Of a stretch of 64,000 nucleotides of DNA, positions 60,239-64,000 are shown in pieces (positions within the stretch are counted from its first letter, which is position 1; every line of letters begins with the position of its first letter). This DNA is from VRUE01 sp035693025. Lineage in GTDB: Bacteria; Actinomycetota; Thermoleophilia; Solirubrobacterales; 70-9. The stretch lies in assembly GCA_035693025.1 (NCBI GenBank), contig DASSHI010000015.1, forward strand, positions 1 through 64,000, written 5' to 3'. A model generated the notes under the pieces. The model saw nothing but the letters and a program-made list of their open reading frames with translations, was not told the DNA's origin and did no database searches. A program made the translations under genes and the position numbers.

Positions 60239-61381
60239 ATGGACTTCTCCCTGACCGACGAGCAGAACGACTTCGTCGCCGCGATCCGCGACTTCTGCCA
60301 GCGCGAGTGCGGGACGGCGGAGCAGAGGGAGGAGCTCACCGAAGGCTACGAGCTGCACCACAACTTCGACCTCTATAAGAAGATGGCGGAGCTCGGCTGG
60401 CTCGGCGTCACGATCCCCGAGGCCTACGGCGGCTCGGACGGCTCGATGCTCGATGCCTGCCTCTTCATGGAGGAGACCTCCCGCGGGCTCGCCCCGATTG
60501 GCGGCTACGCGACGACGCTGATCGTGGCCGGCGCGACGCAGCGCTTCGGCAGCGAGCAGCAGAAGCAGGAGATCCTCGGCGGGATCGCCGCCGGCGCGGT
60601 CGAGGCGATCGCGATGACCGAGCCCGAGGCCGGCTCCGACGTCGGCTCGCTGACCACCTCGGCCGAGCAGGTCGACGGCGGCTTCGTCCTCAACGGCCAG
60701 AAGGTCTTCATCTCCAACGCTCACATCGCCGACCACATCCTCGTCGTCTGCCGCACGACCAAGGGCGAGTCCAAGCACGAGGGCCTCTCGATGATCTGGT
60801 TGCCGCGCGAGACGAAGGGGCTCGAGATCGTCCCGATCAAGACGATGGGCGGGACCGAGACCAACACGCTCTACCTGAGCGACGTCGAGGCGCCCGCCGA
60901 CGCCCTGCTCGGCGAGGTCGACCAGGCCTGGACGCAGCTGATGGCCGGGCTCAACGTCGAGCGGTTGATCCTCGCCGCGACGATGCTCGGCATCGCCCAG
61001 CGCGCTTTCGACGACGCCCTCGCCTATGTAAAGGAGCGCAAGCAGTTCGGTCGCCCGATCGGCTCCTTCCAGGCGCTGCAGCACCGACTAGCCGACATGG
61101 CGACCGAGCTGGAAGCGGCACGCCTGATGACCCGCTGGGTCGCCAGCCTGACCGACGAGGACCCCGGTCGCATGCTTCCCCGCGAGGCCTCGATGGTGAA
61201 GCTGCACGTCACCGAGGTCGCCAAACGCGTCGCGGTCGAGGGCATGCAGCTGATGGGCGGCTACGGCTACTCCTCCGAGTACGACATGGAGCGCCTCGTC
61301 CGCGCGACGATGGTCTCCACGATCTACGGCGGCACCTCGGAGATCCAGCGCACGATCATCGCCAAAACCCTCGGCCTCTGA
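60239..61381 (+). CDS. Acyl-CoA dehydrogenase
   Basis: A 380-residue FAD flavoprotein: MTEPEAGSDVGSLTTSAEQV, VFISNAHIADHILVVCRTTK, a GGYGYSSEYDMERLVR segment with the expected catalytic Glu, and a terminal YGGTSEIQRTIIAKTLGL. Its length and motifs are those of general short/medium-chain acyl-CoA dehydrogenases. It oxidises acyl-CoA to enoyl-CoA in beta-oxidation or amino-acid breakdown. The upstream TetR-like gene may belong to the same transcript. Confidence 0.93.
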   Translation: MDFSLTDEQNDFVAAIRDFCQRECGTAEQREELTEGYELHHNFDLYKKMAELGWLGVTIPEAYGGSDGSMLDACLFMEETSRGLAPIGGYATTLIVAGATQRFGSEQQKQEILGGIAAGAVEAIAMTEPEAGSDVGSLTTSAEQVDGGFVLNGQKVFISNAHIADHILVVCRTTKGESKHEGLSMIWLPRETKGLEIVPIKTMGGTETNTLYLSDVEAPADALLGEVDQAWTQLMAGLNVERLILAATMLGIAQRAFDDALAYVKERKQFGRPIGSFQALQHRLADMATELEAARLMTRWVASLTDEDPGRMLPREASMVKLHVTEVAKRVAVEGMQLMGGYGYSSEYDMERLVRATMVSTIYGGTSEIQRTIIAKTLGL

Positions 61382-61412
61382 CGTCGCGCCGATCGCCCTC
61401 TACCCTGGAGCA

Positions 61413-61700
61413 GTGGAGAAAACCTCAGCAGACCTGCAGGCGGCTCCAGGCGCGGATCTCGTCGAGCGCGGGATCGAGGATCTGAGCCGCGAACGGGATT
61501 CGATCGAGGCGCTCCTGGTATCGATCGGCGCCCCACGGCTCGCTGCGGCTGGGATCGCCGTGCCAACCCCGATTCCGTCGCCAGAGCACAAGCTCTACGC
61601 CCTGCTGGCGGTGGACAAGGCGAACGGCGCCCACTCCGCCTACAACGCCCTGATTCGTCGACTCGTCAGCTTCGAGCGCGCCGCCGGATGCGGCAGCTAG
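61413..61700 (+). CDS. Small protein paired with a nucleotidyltransferase (2)
   Basis: A 95-residue soluble protein with an acidic helical start (LERGIEDLSRERDSIEALLV-like, near residues 17-37) and a central LYALLAVDKANGAHSAYNAL segment. It overlaps the next gene by 13 bases. Its position and size suggest an antitoxin or partner subunit. It has no clear homology to the small protein at 58029. Confidence 0.55.
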   Translation: MEKTSADLQAAPGADLVERGIEDLSRERDSIEALLVSIGAPRLAAAGIAVPTPIPSPEHKLYALLAVDKANGAHSAYNALIRRLVSFERAAGCGS

Positions 61701-62209
61701 CCGATTCCAACCGGATCGAGCGCTTCATGCGCGAGCTCGGTCGGGCGGCTCGTGCCGAAGGGCGGGTCTATCTGACCGGAGGGGCCACCGCCGTGCTGTT
61801 CGGTTGGCGCGAGTCCACTATCGACGTCGACGTCAAGCTGATCCCCGACAGCGACGAACTGCTGCGAGAGATCCCGCGACTGAAGGAAGAGCTGGACCTC
61901 AACGTCGAGCTTGCAGCACCGTCGGACTTCATTCCGCTGCCTCCCGGCTGGGAAGAGCGGAGTCCCCTGATCCGCAAGGAGGGACAGCTGTCGTTCCACC
62001 ACTTCGACCCGGTGGCGCAGGCGCTTTCCAAGGCCGAGCGCGGGCACGCCCAGGATCGCCTCGATGTGCGCGAGATGATCGATTCCGGCTTGGTCGACCC
62101 AGCCGAGGCGCGGGCTCAGTTCGCCCGCATCGAACCCGAGCTCTACCGCTTCCCGGCGATCGATCCGGATGCGTTCCAGGCGGCGGTGGCCGAGTTGTTC
62201 GGCGGCTGA
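61688..62209 (+). CDS. Nucleotidyltransferase-fold protein (DUF6036-like) (2)
   Basis: A 173-residue protein with a typical NTase start: GRVYLTGGATAVLFGWREST, giving GG (31-32) then DxD (D46, D48) in IDVDVKL. A long C-terminal helical part with RLDVREMIDSGLVDPAEARA follows. It is reminiscent of DUF6036 or AbiEii-like toxins. Its stop is 109 bases before the rpmG start. It is the second such pair within 4 kb. Confidence 0.75.
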   Translation: MRQLADSNRIERFMRELGRAARAEGRVYLTGGATAVLFGWRESTIDVDVKLIPDSDELLREIPRLKEELDLNVELAAPSDFIPLPPGWEERSPLIRKEGQLSFHHFDPVAQALSKAERGHAQDRLDVREMIDSGLVDPAEARAQFARIEPELYRFPAIDPDAFQAAVAELFGG

Positions 62210-62317
62210 GCCCACCGGCACTCGCAAAGCACTGCTGAGCGCTATTCTTCCGGTCAGCCTCGCGCTTCGGCCCGGGGTTTTCTCTTGTAACGGCGTCGTA
62301 CGGCAACGAGGAGAAGC

Positions 62318-62482
62318 ATGGCTCGCGGAGATGTCCGCATCGCGGTGACGCTGGCTTGCGAAGACTGCAAGCGGCGCAATTATCAGACCAACAAGTCGCG
62401 GCGGAATTCGCCGGACCGAATCGAGATGCGCAAGTACTGCCGCTGGTGCGGTCACCACACGGCGCACAAGGAGACCCGGTAG
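62318..62482 (+). CDS. rpmG: Ribosomal protein bL33
   Basis: A 54-residue protein: ARGDVRIAVTLACEDCKRRN, then KYCRWCGHHTAHKETR. It has two CxxC pairs (C14/C17 and C41/C44), so it is a zinc-binding L33 form. AGGAGAAGC precedes the ATG at 62318. It starts the conserved rpmG-secE-nusG-rplK order. Confidence 0.95.
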   Translation: MARGDVRIAVTLACEDCKRRNYQTNKSRRNSPDRIEMRKYCRWCGHHTAHKETR

Positions 62483-62488
62483 CGGCTC

Positions 62489-63016
62489 ATGGCCAAATCG
62501 CGCGCACAGCGCAAGGCCGAGCGACGCGCCCGCGAAGCCGAGGAACGGCAGCGCTCCGGGGGTAACGGCCGCAAGTCCGACTCGCGCGCCCAGCACGACA
62601 CCCAGATCGGCGTCTCGGGCGAGGTCGCCGAGGTCGAGGCGGTCGAGGCCGGGATGGCTGCCGGCGCGCCCGAGGCCGAGCTCGAAACGCCGGACGCGCC
62701 GAAGGGACGCGCCCAGCGCCGCGCCGACGCCAAGGCGGCCAAGGAGGCCGAGAAGCGCCGGCGCGAGGAGCAGAAACGCCGTGAGCGCGAGCAGGTGGCC
62801 AAGCGCCAGAAACAGGCGCAGGCGGAGAAGCGCCAGCGCGGCGGCGTCATCGGCTTCCTCGTCTCCTGCTGGGCCGAGCTGCGCAAAGTCCAGTGGCCGG
62901 ACCGCGAAACCCTTGTCCAGGCGACTGCCGTGACGATCATCTTCGTCGCCGTAGCCGGCGCCTACCTCGGCGCCCTCGACAGCGCCTTCAGCTTCCTCAT
63001 CAAGCAGATCCTCTAG
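62489..63016 (+). CDS. secE: Preprotein translocase subunit SecE
   Basis: A 175-residue protein. The last about 60 residues are the SecE core: FLVSCWAELRKVQWPDRETL then a membrane helix (TAVTIIFVAVAGAYLGALDS). The first about 115 residues are a long charged Ala/Glu/Arg/Lys extension. Many bacterial SecE proteins are about 60-125 residues, so this extension is unusual. It starts 6 bases after rpmG and is followed by nusG. It is the conserved SecYEG partner. Confidence 0.95.
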   Translation: MAKSRAQRKAERRAREAEERQRSGGNGRKSDSRAQHDTQIGVSGEVAEVEAVEAGMAAGAPEAELETPDAPKGRAQRRADAKAAKEAEKRRREEQKRREREQVAKRQKQAQAEKRQRGGVIGFLVSCWAELRKVQWPDRETLVQATAVTIIFVAVAGAYLGALDSAFSFLIKQIL

Positions 63017-63041
63017 CGGATCCCGAACTTAAGGACCTCCT

Positions 63042-63566
63042 TTGTATCGCTGGTACGTGATCAACACCTACTCCGGGCACGAGAACAAGGTCAAGCACAA
63101 CCTCGAGCACCGAGTGCAGACGATGGCCCAGAACCGCAACGTGCGCCAGGTCGTGGTGCCGACCGAGCAGGTGATGGAAGTCAACAAAGAAGGCCAGAAA
63201 GAACCGAAAGAGAAACGGACGATGCCCGGCTACGTCCTGGTCAACATGGAGATGACCGACGATGCCTGGGGCCTGGTCAAGAACACCCCCGGCGTGACCG
63301 GGTTCGTCGGCGCCCGCAACAAGCCGGTGCCGCTCTCCAAACCCGAGGTCGACCGCCTGCTGCACCGCGAGACTGCCGAGCGTCCCCGCACCCAGGCGCA
63401 GTTCTCGATCGGCGAGTCGGTCAAAGTCATCTCCGGCCCGCTCTCGGACTTCTCCGGCGAGATCGCCGAGATCAACGAGGACGCGGCCAAACTCAAGGTC
63501 CTGGTTTCGATCTTCGGCCGCGAGACGCCGGTCGAGGTCAATTACGACCAGGTCAAGAAGATCTAG
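63042..63566 (+). CDS. nusG: Transcription termination/antitermination protein NusG
   Basis: A 174-residue protein. The N-terminal NGN domain opens with RWYVINTYSGHENKVKHNLE. The KOW-type end is SVKVISGPLSDFSGEIAEIN. TTG 63042 is the apparent start, with AAGGACCTCC just before it. It acts in RNA polymerase elongation and couples to ribosomes. Confidence 0.95.
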   Translation: MYRWYVINTYSGHENKVKHNLEHRVQTMAQNRNVRQVVVPTEQVMEVNKEGQKEPKEKRTMPGYVLVNMEMTDDAWGLVKNTPGVTGFVGARNKPVPLSKPEVDRLLHRETAERPRTQAQFSIGESVKVISGPLSDFSGEIAEINEDAAKLKVLVSIFGRETPVEVNYDQVKKI

Positions 63567-63593
63567 CCCGGCCCGCTACCCTCTCCGATCCCG

Positions 63594-64000
63594 ATGGCGA
63601 AAAAAGTCCTCACCCTCATCAAGCTGCAGATCCAGGCGGGCAACGCCAACCCGGCGCCGCCGGTCGGCCCCGCGCTGGGCCAGCACGGCGTCAACATCAT
63701 GGAGTTCTGCAAAGCCTTCAACGCCCAGACCCAGAGCGAGGGCGGCACGATCATCCCGGTGGAGATCACGGTCTACGAGGACCGCTCCTTCAGCTTCGTC
63801 ACCAAGACGCCGCCCGCCGCAGTGCTGATCCGCGAAGCGATCGGGATCAAAAAGGGCTCGGGCGAGCCGCACGTGAACAAAGTCGGCACGATCAGCCCGG
63901 CGCAGATCCGCGAGATCGCCGAGCGCAAGATGCCCGACCTCAACGCCAACGACCTCGACGCCGCCTCGAAGATCATCGCCGGCACCGCCCGCTCGATGGG
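63594..64000 (+). CDS. rplK: Ribosomal protein uL11 (partial, cut by the window end)
   Basis: The visible 135 residues start MAKKVLTLIKLQIQAGNANP, followed by PPVGPALGQHGVNIMEFCKA, the L11 signature. Only a few residues are missing at the C-terminus. It binds 23S rRNA at the GTPase centre. ATG 63594 follows nusG by 27 bases. Confidence 0.95.
   Translation, partial: MAKKVLTLIKLQIQAGNANPAPPVGPALGQHGVNIMEFCKAFNAQTQSEGGTIIPVEITVYEDRSFSFVTKTPPAAVLIREAIGIKKGSGEPHVNKVGTISPAQIREIAERKMPDLNANDLDAASKIIAGTARSM

Overview
The window is GC-rich, uses GTG and TTG starts freely, and ends in the conserved rpmG-secE-nusG-rplK block. It also carries several very large secreted proteins with Fn3-like, propeller and Lys/Arg/His-rich tail segments. 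Together this suggests a high-GC actinobacterium of the Thermoleophilia (Solirubrobacterales-like). That placement is inferred from gene content and style, not from a search.

Layout. 1-7.3 kb: the 3' end of a tRNA, three small minus-strand genes (two membrane, one zinc-ribbon-like), an MpaB-type oxygenase overlapping a short FtsH-type protease, an MBL-fold hydrolase, a degraded cyclopropane-fatty-acid synthase relic, and two secreted proteins (a peptidoglycan-binding protein and a HEYGH metallopeptidase). 7.35-17.06 kb: an accessory island. It starts at tRNA-Asp(GTC) and ends at an exact 13-bp copy of the tRNA 3' terminus. Inside are a serine-recombinase tail fused to a foreign N-terminus, a Hachiman-type defence pair (hamA, hamB) with a frameshifted downstream gene, a GNAT toxin whose antitoxin has lost its front half, an unfamiliar module of an AdoHcy-hydrolase-like protein, a VOC-domain protein and a divergent SAM methyltransferase, and a membrane-anchored unknown. 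17.1-20.1 kb: VapBC, a small secreted protein and an HD-GYP membrane protein. 20.2-26.7 kb: a co-directional cell-wall run (alpha/beta hydrolase, membrane-fused Mur ligase, VanX-type dipeptidase, an unknown membrane protein, two tandem D-Ala-D-Ala-ligase-type enzymes).

26.7-30.7 kb is regulatory: an XRE protein, a methyltransferase, an ECF sigma factor and three TetR genes in a row. 30.7-42.6 kb is nitrogen and GABA/polyamine metabolism: glutamate decarboxylase, ferritin, an enolase-superfamily enzyme, a PuuB-like oxidase, an APC permease, a class III aminotransferase, a PucR regulator, alanine dehydrogenase and a succinate-semialdehyde-type dehydrogenase. It could make GABA and return amines to succinate, with Ald linking alanine and pyruvate. 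42.7-43.3 kb is a Phd/VapC pair.

43.3-57.6 kb is a secreted-protein region: an RTX-repeat protein, a collagen-like protein behind a long structured leader, a 1242-residue propeller protein overlapping a 932-residue surface protein, a PucR-type regulator, and a metzincin with a duplicated C-terminal domain. Many of these use GAA for Glu where neighbouring metabolic genes use GAG. 57.9-62.2 kb holds tRNA-Thr(GGT), two separate small-protein plus nucleotidyltransferase pairs, a fourth TetR gene sharing a 19-bp upstream element with the one at 30 kb, a TetR-like protein with no DNA-binding domain, and an acyl-CoA dehydrogenase. 62.3 kb to the end is the ribosomal/secretion block, with rplK cut by the window edge.
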